A stretch of DNA of 64,000 nucleotides, taken from assembly GCF_002847525.1 (NCBI RefSeq), contig NZ_PKKM01000002.1:124001-188000 (forward strand). The letters run 5' to 3'. Positions 1 to 7,815 of the stretch are shown here, in pieces. Both the position numbers and the translations under genes were made by a program. Position 1 is the stretch's first letter. The number at the start of each line of letters is the position of its first letter. The DNA comes from Schaalia odontolytica (GTDB taxonomy: Bacteria; Actinomycetota; Actinomycetes; Actinomycetales; Actinomycetaceae). The notes below the pieces were generated by a model that did no database searches, was not told the DNA's origin, and worked only from the letters and a program-made list of their open reading frames with translations.

Positions 1-970
1 CCCAGGAATCCTGCGGGGCAGTCACGGGAGCCGCGGGCACGTCGGTTGCCGGAGACGAGAAGGTCGGAACGGCGGGCACCTCAGAGGCGGGAGACGAGAA
101 GGTCGGAACGGCGGGCACCTCAGAGGCGGGAGACGAGAATGTCGGAACGGCGGGCACCTCAGAGGCGGGAGACGAGAAGGTGGGCACCGCCGGAACCGCA
201 GGGGCCTGCGCAGCAGGCGCGTATGCGGGCTGGGTCGGGGCGGGACGATGCGCGTCGGGCATGCCCTGCGGCGGCGCTGCCGGAACCGCGGGCATCGCCG
301 GAGCGGAAGGCACCGAGGGAGCGGAGAGCGCAGCCTGCGGCGCACTGTAGTCGGGCGCGTAGGGGTCGTTGGCGCGCTGTCCCGGAGCAGAGTAGCCGGG
401 CGCGGCCTGCGGCACGGGCGTAAGCGGGGCGCTCGGCGCCCCCCACTGGCCCGGCGAGCTAGCCGGGTGAACGCCGTCGAAACCGTTGGGAGCTTGGCCG
501 GGGCGCGGACGCTCGGAGTATCCCGCCATGCCTGCCGCGCCAGGTCCGGCCGCGAGCGCCGCGTGCTTGCGCAGGTCGACGAGGCGGGTGCGGGTGGGCC
601 CCGTCAGCCAGGTACGGCCGTCGCGGGCGAGGGCGAGAGCGGCGAGGGGACCAACGACCGTGATCTGGAGCAGCGCCATGAGGGCGATGTAGCCCATTGC
701 GGCTCCGAGGGACGGTGTCTGCGTATCGTCCTCGTCGCGGATGAGGCAGACGCGCATGGCGGCCATGCCGGGTGTACGCCCGGAGGCTCCGAGCATGATC
801 CCGGCGGCGATCACGGCCTCGACGGTGATGAACGTGATGGTCAGGGGCGTGAAGTAGATAAACCAGGTCGCAGCGAGGAGCGCACCGAGGACCAGCAGGT
901 CAATCACGTAGGCGCCGACGAGCCGCGAGGGCGTGGCGGGCGCGAACGGAGTCTTAGTGGTGTCAGACAT
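1..970 (-). CDS. RDD family membrane protein with Pro/Ala-rich repetitive tail, C-terminus beyond window
   Basis: The frame is open from an ATG at 970 to the left edge, so the C-terminus is missing. The first 120 or so residues have the RDD layout: an early Arg/Asp segment (TPSRLVGAYVIDLLVLGALL), two or three hydrophobic helices, and the conserved G-x-T-P-G-M...R-V stretch before an acidic loop (RVCLIRDEDD). After residue 140 the protein becomes a low-complexity tail rich in Pro, Ala and Ser, with 13-residue repeats (PAVPTFSSPASEV). The ATG shares its A with the eccD stop (TAATG), so the two are translationally coupled. RDD proteins are common beside actinobacterial T7SS genes; their function is unknown. 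The family call is fairly sure, a role in secretion is inference. Confidence 0.8.
   Translation of the reverse strand, partial: MSDTTKTPFAPATPSRLVGAYVIDLLVLGALLAATWFIYFTPLTITFITVEAVIAAGIMLGASGRTPGMAAMRVCLIRDEDDTQTPSLGAAMGYIALMALLQITVVGPLAALALARDGRTWLTGPTRTRLVDLRKHAALAAGPGAAGMAGYSERPRPGQAPNGFDGVHPASSPGQWGAPSAPLTPVPQAAPGYSAPGQRANDPYAPDYSAPQAALSAPSVPSAPAMPAVPAAPPQGMPDAHRPAPTQPAYAPAAQAPAVPAVPTFSSPASEVPAVPTFSSPASEVPAVPTFSSPASEVPAVPTFSSPATDVPAAPVTAPQDSW
52..190. repeat. 39-bp tandem repeat inside the RDD gene tail
   Basis: Units begin at 52, 91, 130 and 169 with an exact 39-bp period. The first three are almost identical, differing by one base near 140, and the fourth is partial. On the minus strand each unit encodes PAVPTFSSPASEV, so the period keeps the reading frame. 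A degenerate unit lies just left of 52. Confidence 0.9.
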
Positions 971-2391
971 TACAGGACCGCCCTCCAAGCGAACGAGAAG
1001 AGACCCGAGGCCATGACCGCCGCGGGCAGGAGCGCAAACGTGCAGAAACTTTGGACGAAATCGAGGATTGTGCCGATGAGTGCAGCGTTGTTCGTGGTTT
1101 CCACGATGCTGGTCATGACGACCGTGACAACGCTGATCACGATGAGGACGCACAGGGGAACGAGCGGGAAGAACCAGTCGACGCCCTTCAACGCGTTCGT
1201 CCAGTCACCGACGAGCAGGGCGCACAACAGCGCGAGAGCGGTCAGGCGCGGGAGGATTCGACCGAGGTAGGTCCGAGTCGATCGCGGCGCGGTGAGCAGA
1301 ACGACGATCGAGGCGATCACGAGGACGATGCCTGCGATGCCTTGTCCCATGTCGAGGTCGGGCGTCACTGTGCGGGCCAGAGGGATGCCTCCGGCGAGGA
1401 CGAACGCGGCCGAAGCGACGACGAGCAGGGTATTGCGCGCCTCGGTGTGCCCCAGGACGACGGCCATGCGTCCACCGGTAACAGCGCTGGGCTTTTGGAC
1501 GGGAGGCTGACGGATGCGCGAGGCGACCGTCTGGACGGCGGACACGTCGATGAGCTGAGTGTCGGGCACGCGGAGCGACAGACGGGGGGCCATGAGGAAG
1601 AGGTAGACGCCGATCATGACCGCCAGCGGCGCGATATCAATCACGCTAAAGAGCGGGAATGCGTCGATCGTGATGAGCACTGTGGCGCACACCCAAGCCA
1701 GCAGCGCACTGAGGGCCGACGGGGTGACAGTCAGGGACACGACGGCCAGGGACACGATGAGGGCCACCCAGACGCCGACGACGGGAGCAATCGTCAGCGC
1801 GTGGATATCGGCTACCGACACCAGGCCGATCGCACTGTAACCCGCGAGAGCGGGCATCAGGAGCAGCAGAGTGGGACGCGAACGCACCTTGCGCGACACA
1901 AAAAGCGGAGCGATCGAGCCGATGCAGCAGACGAGCGAGCAGACTGCGCGCAGCCACACGGGGACGGATGAGACGGTCTTCGCCCACAGGGGGCCGTCCT
2001 CAGCGTGCTCGTAGATCGCAAGGGCAGCGTCGCCCAGGATCGGCAGGAGGCACAGAGCGGAAACGGTGCCCAGGACCAGGAAGCAGAGGCCGACGAGGGC
2101 GAGGACGGGAGACAGCCATTGGTTGTCCTGGCGGGCCGAGGCCTCGTTGAGTTGCTGAGCGGACAGGACGCGGCTGGACAGGGCAATCGTGGAGCCCGCG
2201 GGCAGGTCGCGTCCGAGGACGGCGGACCCCTCGAGGGGACGCCCGTCCGCGTAGGAGACGCGCACTGAAGGCAGAGACAGATCTATCTCCAGCATGGCGC
2301 ACAGGCCCGCGACCGTCGTCCCTTCCGGGGCGGCGAAATCGGAGGTGCCATCGGAGTCGATAACAGTCACTGACACCATGGTGGCGCTCAT
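970..2391 (-). CDS. eccD: Type VII secretion integral membrane protein EccD
   Basis: This is a 473-residue protein. About 80 N-terminal residues form a ubiquitin-like (YukD) domain (VSVTVIDSDGTSDFAAPEGT... with the DLPAGSTIAL end), followed by roughly eleven hydrophobic segments. That is the EccD architecture; the family forms the membrane channel of the ESX core complex. I chose the ATG at 2391 because GGAGG lies four bases upstream; an open extension to 2436 has no ribosome site and begins with an unconvincing peptide. Another ATG at 2379 is possible. It is divergent from eccC and coupled to the RDD gene downstream. Confidence 0.88.
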   Translation of the reverse strand: MSATMVSVTVIDSDGTSDFAAPEGTTVAGLCAMLEIDLSLPSVRVSYADGRPLEGSAVLGRDLPAGSTIALSSRVLSAQQLNEASARQDNQWLSPVLALVGLCFLVLGTVSALCLLPILGDAALAIYEHAEDGPLWAKTVSSVPVWLRAVCSLVCCIGSIAPLFVSRKVRSRPTLLLLMPALAGYSAIGLVSVADIHALTIAPVVGVWVALIVSLAVVSLTVTPSALSALLAWVCATVLITIDAFPLFSVIDIAPLAVMIGVYLFLMAPRLSLRVPDTQLIDVSAVQTVASRIRQPPVQKPSAVTGGRMAVVLGHTEARNTLLVVASAAFVLAGGIPLARTVTPDLDMGQGIAGIVLVIASIVVLLTAPRSTRTYLGRILPRLTALALLCALLVGDWTNALKGVDWFFPLVPLCVLIVISVVTVVMTSIVETTNNAALIGTILDFVQSFCTFALLPAAVMASGLFSFAWRAVL

Positions 2392-2416
2392 GTAACCTCC
2401 GTTCTCAAGTAAACAA

Positions 2417-2490
2417 CAGTGCCCAGTGTAATGCACCGACGCTAACCGCCGGTTAAAACTTGGAAGTCCACTCAGCTACACTGGGTGCAG
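2417..2490. promoter_or_regulatory. Symmetric divergent control region between eccD and eccC
   Basis: Two 15-bp arms in inverted orientation (CAGTGCCCAGTGTAA at 2417-2431, CTACACTGGGTGCAG at 2476-2490) match at 11 of 15 positions when one is reverse-complemented. Each arm presents a TACACT hexamer reading outward, towards eccD and eccC respectively, suitable as a -10 element. Near the centre is a small palindrome TAACCG-C-CGGTTA (2443-2455). This looks like a shared operator with back-to-back promoters. The sequence is seen; the function is inferred. Confidence 0.45.
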
Positions 2491-2529
2491 TCGCATCGAA
2501 CACTTACGCGCACAGCGCGAGGAGACCTC

Positions 2530-5500
2530 ATGGTTACACGCAGAAAACGGCGGAGTGCCGCGGCTCCGGAGCAGCCCTCCGGCAGCCTCGCTATCCAGAT
2601 TCCACCGGAAAAGGCCGAGCCCGCATCGATGGGCAACGTCCTCATGATGGTCGTGCCCATGCTGGGTTCCACGGGCGTCATGATCTTCATGGCCATGCAA
2701 AACGGCAGCAACAACAACCGCTCGATGCTGATGGGCGGCGGCATGCTGGTGGCCATGCTGGGCATGGTCGGCTTCAACATGTATCGCCAGTTCTCCCAGT
2801 ACCGCACGCGCGTGGTGACGCAGCGCCGCGAATACCTGTCCTACCTGGCGGAGACCCGCGACGCGGTGCGCAAGGTCGCGAAGAAGCAGCGCGCCTACTA
2901 CAACTGGGTGTACCCCGACCCCAACGCGCTGGTGACGCTGGCGGCCAACGGCTCGCGCCTGTGGTCACGCGAGGGCGGCACCTACGACCTCTTCGCTTTC
3001 CGCTACGGGTCCGGCACGCAGCCCCTCGGCCTCATCTTTGAGCGTCCCCCGATCGACCCGATGACGGAGATGGACGTCGTCTGCCTGTCGGCGATGGAGC
3101 GTTTCATCAACGTGCACGACCACACGGATAACGTGGGTAAGTTCCTCTTCCTGGGTGACTTCAGCCATATTGAGGTCGCCGGCGAGGGCGAGGCCGTCTA
3201 CGACGAGATGCGCGCGATCATGATGCACCTGGCGTGCTTCATCGACCCCTCCAAGCTCAAGATCGCCGTCCTGTGTTCGGCGGATCGCCTGGGCGAATGG
3301 GAGTGGGTCAAGTGGATGCCCCAGGCCCGTTCCTCTACCGTGCGCGACGCGGTGGGTCCGGGTCGCATGATTTCGACCGACCCGGGTGAGCTCGCGGAAA
3401 TGATCGGAACGGACATCGCCATGCGCGGCGCCTTCCGATTTGGAGAAGAAATCCCCGTGTACCCGCACCTGCTGCTGGTGTGCGACGGGGCTGAGTTCCC
3501 TGCCTCGTCCCCCTTCGGCTCCGCCGCCGGCGTCAAGGGTGTGACGATCATGAGTCGCGCCCGCGAGTGGACCCCCATGACCTCGCACACGACGCTGCGC
3601 CTGCTCATCCACCCGAACCCGGATCGCAAGGGCGCGGACGTGGTCGACGTGGTCACGATGGACTCCATGCCCGAGCAGGCTTTCGCGGATCGCCTGAGCG
3701 CCGTGCAGGCGGAGGCCATCGCGCGCCGCATGACGCCGTTCGCCACACAGCAGAACCTGGAAGAGGCGGACACCCCGGTGGGCCGTTCGGACGAGTCCCG
3801 CCAGAAGGACCTCATGGAGCTCGTCGGCATCGGCGACATCCGCGACTTCGACCCGGAGAAGCAGTGGCGTCGCCGCGAGGGCCGCGAACGCCTCGCCGCA
3901 CCCTTCGGCGTCACGCCCGAGGGCGCGCCGGTCGTCCTGGACATCAAGGAATCCGCCCAGCAGGGTATGGGTCCCCACGGCCTGCTGATCGGTGCGACCG
4001 GTTCGGGTAAGTCCGAGGTGTTGCGTACCCTCGTGCTGGCCCTGGCGCTCACCCACTCTCCGGAGCAGCTGAACCTGGTTCTCGTCGACTTCAAGGGTGG
4101 TGCGACCTTCGCCGGCATGTCGGACTTGCCGCACGTGTCCGCCATGATCTCGAACCTGGAGTCGGAGCTCTCCCTCGTCGACCGTATGCAGGACGCCCTC
4201 CAGGGCGAAATGGTGCGCCGCCAGGAGGTTCTGCGCCAGGCCGGCAACTACGCGAACGTGTCCGACTACGAGGCGGACCGCATCGCCGGCAAGCACGAGT
4301 TCCCGCCGCTGCCCGCCCTGTTCATCGTCCTGGACGAGTTCACGGAAATGCTCATGGCCAAGCCGGAGTTCGGCGAGGTCTTCATCATGATCGGCCGTCT
4401 GGGTCGTTCGCTGTCGGTGCACCTGCTCCTCGCCTCCCAGAAGATGGACCTTGGTAAGGCGCGAGGCCTGGAGTCTCACCTGTCGTACCGCATCGCCCTG
4501 AAGACCTTCACCGAGAACGACTCGCGCGAGGTCCTGGGCATCCCGGACGCCGCGAAGCTGCCCCCGCTGCCCGGTTCGGGCTTCCTGAAGGCGGGCGGCG
4601 ACGACCTCGTCCGCTTCCGCGCCTCCTACGTGGCCGCTCCCCCGCCGGCGCGTACCCTCGCGTCGATTTCCGAGGCCACGACCGCCGGGGCACCGACCGC
4701 CCCGATTGAGATCCTGCCCTTCACGGTCGCTCCCGTTATCACGCGCGAGGATACGTTGGGCGAGAAGGAAGAGGTCGACCAGAACCAGGAAGTCGTCCTG
4801 GCGGGCGACGAGCTGTGGGCAGACATGTCCGAGATGGACATCGCCGTGGCCAAGATGAAGGGCAAGGGCTACCCGGCCCACCAGGTGTGGCTGCCGCCCC
4901 TGGAGACCCCGGATACCTTCGCGACCCTCATGCCGGACCTACGTCCCGACCCGGATCTGGGCTTCGTGTCGCGCGCCTGGCGCGAGTCGGGCACGCTGCG
5001 CGTCCCCCTCGGCACTGTCGATCTTCCTCTCGAGCAGCGCCGCGAGACCCTCGTCCTGGACCTGTCGGGTGCGGGCGGTAACTTCGCGCTCGTCGGCGGC
5101 CCGCAGACCGGTAAGTCGACGGCGCTGCGTACGATCGTGCAGGCCCTGTCGTTGACCTACACGCCGCAGGAAGTCCAGTTCTACGTGATGGACTTCGGTG
5201 GCGGTACCTTCGCCGGTTTCGCGAACGCCCCGCACGTGGCGGGCATCGCGACGCGCGACACCGAGGAGGTGCGCACGCGTATGCTCGCTGAGATCGCGGC
5301 GATCATGGACGACCGCGAGCGTTACTTCGGCCAAAATGGCATCGATTCGATGGACACGTACCGTCGCGGTCGTCTGGAAGGACGCTACGACGACGGCTAC
5401 GGCGACGTGTTCCTGGTCATCGACGGCTGGGGCGCGCTGCGCTCCGAGTTCGACAGCCTGGATCGCCAGGTGGCGACGATGATGAGCCGAGGCCTGTCGC

Positions 5501-6579
5501 TGGGCGTTCACCTCATCGTGTCTGCCTCTCGCTGGATGGACTTCCGTTCCGAGGCGCAGGACCTGTTCGGCTCGCGCCTGGAGCTGCACACGGCGAACCC
5601 GAAGGAGTCGATCGTCCACCGCGAGGGTGCGGCTCGTATTCCGAAGGGTCGCCCGGGCCGAGGCATCGACATGGCTGGTCACGAAATGATGATCGGCCTG
5701 CCGCGCGCAGACGCGGAGCAGGATCCGACCACCGTGTCCGAGGGCGTGGCCTACACGATCAAGAAGATCCGCGAGCACCTAGTGGCGGGCGAGGGCCCGA
5801 AGCTGCGTCTGCTGCCGGAGCAGATCACGATCGACAATGTCCTCGAGCAACTGCCCGAGCAGCAGATCCTGCCGCGCGGCGGTGGCGACATGATCCTGGG
5901 CGTGGAAGAGTCGCGCCTCGGTCCTCTCATGTTCAACACGCGGTCGGAGTCTCACCTGTACCTCTTCGGCGATTCGAAGACGGGCAAGACCACGTTCCTG
6001 CGGTCGATCATCAAGGAGATCACGCGCCTGTACACGCCGGGCGAGGCAAAGATCGTCGCGCTGGATATGCGACGCTCGCTCATGGGCGAGATTCCCAAGG
6101 ACTACACGCTGCGCTACATGACGAACCACCAGGCCGCCATGAAGGACATGCGCGAGCTGGCGCAGTTCCTGCGCGAGCGTCTGCCCGGACCGAACGTCAC
6201 TGCCGAGCAGATTCGCGAGCGCAGCTGGTGGACCGGCCCCGAATTGTGGGTCCTGGTCGACGATTACGATTTGGCGAACACCACGAGTGGAAACCCGCTC
6301 GCAGAGCTCGTCGACCTGCTGCCGCAGGCGGGCGACATCGGCCTGCACCTGATCATCACGCGCCGCATGGGTGGCGCGGCTCGAGCGAGCTTCGAGAAGG
6401 TCCTGCAGATGATGGGCGACCTGGCTGTCACGGGCATCCTGCTGTCCGGTAACCCGAGTGAGGGCGCGATCATCAACGGCGTGAAGCCGAAGCGCGCTAT
6501 TCCGGGCCGTGCTCAGGTCATTCACCGCGATCTCGGGGTGGTCGCCGCGCAGATGGCGTGGACCCCGCCGACAACTTGA
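2530..6579 (+). CDS. eccC: Type VII secretion ATPase EccC (three FtsK/SpoIIIE domains)
   Basis: This is a 1349-residue single-chain EccC, the motor and substrate-recognition ATPase of ESX systems. Two hydrophobic helices follow a basic N-terminus (residues about 35-80). Three P-loops are visible: GATGSGKS at 488, GGPQTGKS at 856 and GDSKTGKT at 1147. The Walker B of domain 1 is canonical (FIVLDEF), while domains 2 and 3 read VIDGWG and VDDYD, so the second lacks the usual Glu. The ATG at 2530 has GAGGAGACC just upstream; the open frame back to 2485 is not convincing. In actinobacteria EccCa and EccCb are sometimes split; here they are fused. It is the first gene of the rightward T7SS set. Confidence 0.95.
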   Translation: MVTRRKRRSAAAPEQPSGSLAIQIPPEKAEPASMGNVLMMVVPMLGSTGVMIFMAMQNGSNNNRSMLMGGGMLVAMLGMVGFNMYRQFSQYRTRVVTQRREYLSYLAETRDAVRKVAKKQRAYYNWVYPDPNALVTLAANGSRLWSREGGTYDLFAFRYGSGTQPLGLIFERPPIDPMTEMDVVCLSAMERFINVHDHTDNVGKFLFLGDFSHIEVAGEGEAVYDEMRAIMMHLACFIDPSKLKIAVLCSADRLGEWEWVKWMPQARSSTVRDAVGPGRMISTDPGELAEMIGTDIAMRGAFRFGEEIPVYPHLLLVCDGAEFPASSPFGSAAGVKGVTIMSRAREWTPMTSHTTLRLLIHPNPDRKGADVVDVVTMDSMPEQAFADRLSAVQAEAIARRMTPFATQQNLEEADTPVGRSDESRQKDLMELVGIGDIRDFDPEKQWRRREGRERLAAPFGVTPEGAPVVLDIKESAQQGMGPHGLLIGATGSGKSEVLRTLVLALALTHSPEQLNLVLVDFKGGATFAGMSDLPHVSAMISNLESELSLVDRMQDALQGEMVRRQEVLRQAGNYANVSDYEADRIAGKHEFPPLPALFIVLDEFTEMLMAKPEFGEVFIMIGRLGRSLSVHLLLASQKMDLGKARGLESHLSYRIALKTFTENDSREVLGIPDAAKLPPLPGSGFLKAGGDDLVRFRASYVAAPPPARTLASISEATTAGAPTAPIEILPFTVAPVITREDTLGEKEEVDQNQEVVLAGDELWADMSEMDIAVAKMKGKGYPAHQVWLPPLETPDTFATLMPDLRPDPDLGFVSRAWRESGTLRVPLGTVDLPLEQRRETLVLDLSGAGGNFALVGGPQTGKSTALRTIVQALSLTYTPQEVQFYVMDFGGGTFAGFANAPHVAGIATRDTEEVRTRMLAEIAAIMDDRERYFGQNGIDSMDTYRRGRLEGRYDDGYGDVFLVIDGWGALRSEFDSLDRQVATMMSRGLSLGVHLIVSASRWMDFRSEAQDLFGSRLELHTANPKESIVHREGAARIPKGRPGRGIDMAGHEMMIGLPRADAEQDPTTVSEGVAYTIKKIREHLVAGEGPKLRLLPEQITIDNVLEQLPEQQILPRGGGDMILGVEESRLGPLMFNTRSESHLYLFGDSKTGKTTFLRSIIKEITRLYTPGEAKIVALDMRRSLMGEIPKDYTLRYMTNHQAAMKDMRELAQFLRERLPGPNVTAEQIRERSWWTGPELWVLVDDYDLANTTSGNPLAELVDLLPQAGDIGLHLIITRRMGGAARASFEKVLQMMGDLAVTGILLSGNPSEGAIINGVKPKRAIPGRAQVIHRDLGVVAAQMAWTPPTT

Positions 6580-6586
6580 TCGTTTG

Positions 6587-6617
6587 TTGACACGGCGGCC
6601 CCACAGTCGCATATGAT
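6587..6617 (+). promoter_or_regulatory. Sigma-70-type promoter candidate for the lipoprotein gene
   Basis: TTGACA at 6587-6592 and TATGAT at 6612-6617 are separated by 19 bp, slightly longer than the ideal 17. They lie 27 bp before the start codon of the next gene, with AGGAGA between. It suggests the genes after eccC have their own transcript start. Confidence 0.5.
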
Positions 6618-6643
6618 TGACCAGTCTGAAAGTAGGAGAAAAT

Positions 6644-7183
6644 ATGTCCCGTTTCGTGTCTCGCCGCACCCTCGCAGCGGCGTCGTCCCTCCTCCTGGCG
6701 GCCGTTGGCCTGACCGGCTGCATTAGGCTGCCCGGCGGCGGAGGCTCGAATTCTACGGACATCGCCTCGATGAAGAACATCCCCGAAGGCATCAAACGCG
6801 ACCTCATCAACCAGATGAACTCCGCCTCCGGCGCCGAGAAGAACAAGATCATCGAGAAGGCCAACGCCCTGAACAAGATGGTCGGCGCGCAGCTGGTCGG
6901 CGAGAGCACAGGAGTCTACGGAGGCCAGTTCAAGCTCGACCCCAACGGCACCATTGTCGTCAACAAGGACGACAACGTGTATGCCATGATGTCGGCCGCC
7001 GACTACTGGCGCCTCGGTGAGGACAGCTACGACCTGTGCGTCGAAAAGGACTGCCAGTACTACTCCTCGTGGACCATCGACATCAAAGGCAGCGGCTCCA
7101 ACCTCACCTACGTGTGGACCCTCAAGATCGACAACCCCGAGATCACCGACGAACCCCTGGTCCGCCAGTTCAAGGTCAAATAA
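6644..7183 (+). CDS. Predicted lipoprotein in the T7SS locus
   Basis: The 179-residue product has a basic N-terminus, a hydrophobic stretch and a lipobox (VGLTGC), so it should be lipidated at Cys and anchored on the outer face of the membrane. After a Gly linker comes a helical segment rich in Lys and Asn, then a beta-rich domain containing one Cys pair (DLCVEKDC). I do not recognise the family. The ATG at 6644 is preceded by AGGAGA; an upstream ATG at 6617 lacks a ribosome site and lies in the promoter. Its place between eccC and the WXG100-like gene suggests a secretion-linked role, which is inference. Confidence 0.75.
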   Translation: MSRFVSRRTLAAASSLLLAAVGLTGCIRLPGGGGSNSTDIASMKNIPEGIKRDLINQMNSASGAEKNKIIEKANALNKMVGAQLVGESTGVYGGQFKLDPNGTIVVNKDDNVYAMMSAADYWRLGEDSYDLCVEKDCQYYSSWTIDIKGSGSNLTYVWTLKIDNPEITDEPLVRQFKVK

Positions 7184-7239
7184 CAAACAACCCCGCGCAC
7201 CAGCGCCCACAACACCCCATCAACATTTAGGAGCTCAAC

Positions 7240-7782
7240 ATGACAGGATCGCCTGACTACGAGTACGACAAGCCCGCCCAAGAGGCTGCGGCCACCAATG
7301 TCAACGAAAGCAAGGATGCGGTGAAGACCACGGTAAGTGCGTCCTACTCTCAGAGCGCCGCCCAGACGCATTCTGCATGGGGTAATGAAGAAGGAGCTTC
7401 TGCCTTCCGGAACTCCGTGGCCGACATGTTCAAGGACATGGCGGACATCCTCAAGAAGGAAAACGATCTCATCTCCACCTTCGAGACCAACATGCGTCTG
7501 ACCATGCAGGACGCGGAAAACGCCGAGTGGGACAACCAGCAGGCCCTGAGCAGGGTCAACAAAATGCTGGATACCGTCGCCAACTCCCCGGAGGCCGAGG
7601 CGCTCGCCAAGCAGCTGGAAGAGAAGGAATACATGGATAAGCGGCCCGAGCCGCTGAGGGCGGCGACTGCGGCGCCCACCGGCCAGCCTGACCCTTCGCA
7701 GACTGGAGCGGCCACGGGCCAGCCTGACCCCTCACAGGCTGGAACAACCGCACCGACTCCGGAAAGTCAGGACGAGAGCTGA
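7240..7782 (+). CDS. WXG100-like T7SS protein with Pro/Gln-rich repeat tail
   Basis: This is a 180-residue, mostly helical, acidic protein without signal peptide. A W-x-x-E-G turn (HSAWGNEEG, residue about 47) sits between two predicted helices of roughly 40 residues, the helix-turn-helix layout of ESX substrates, though the WxG itself is imperfect. From residue 140 the chain is a disordered tail with two copies of TGQPDPSQ. The ribosome site is TAGGAG. It precedes another helical putative substrate (7816), and the two may form the heterodimer typical of T7SS substrate pairs. I assign substrate or chaperone status by context and fold, not by a named family. Confidence 0.65.
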   Translation: MTGSPDYEYDKPAQEAAATNVNESKDAVKTTVSASYSQSAAQTHSAWGNEEGASAFRNSVADMFKDMADILKKENDLISTFETNMRLTMQDAENAEWDNQQALSRVNKMLDTVANSPEAEALAKQLEEKEYMDKRPEPLRAATAAPTGQPDPSQTGAATGQPDPSQAGTTAPTPESQDES

Positions 7783-7815
7783 TCCCATCCCACAACGGGC
7801 AGAAAGGAATTAATC

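Noticed and set aside
52..190. CRISPR-like look of regularly spaced repeats (also 57313-57427 and 40853-41115)
   Set aside because: The first two are gapless in-frame coding repeats without spacers; the third has only two long copies and no cas genes nearby.
2965..4881. Long minus-strand ORF of about 638 codons opposite eccC
   Set aside because: Composition is His/Arg/Gln-rich shadow sequence, without domains or ribosome site, wholly antisense to a clear EccC.
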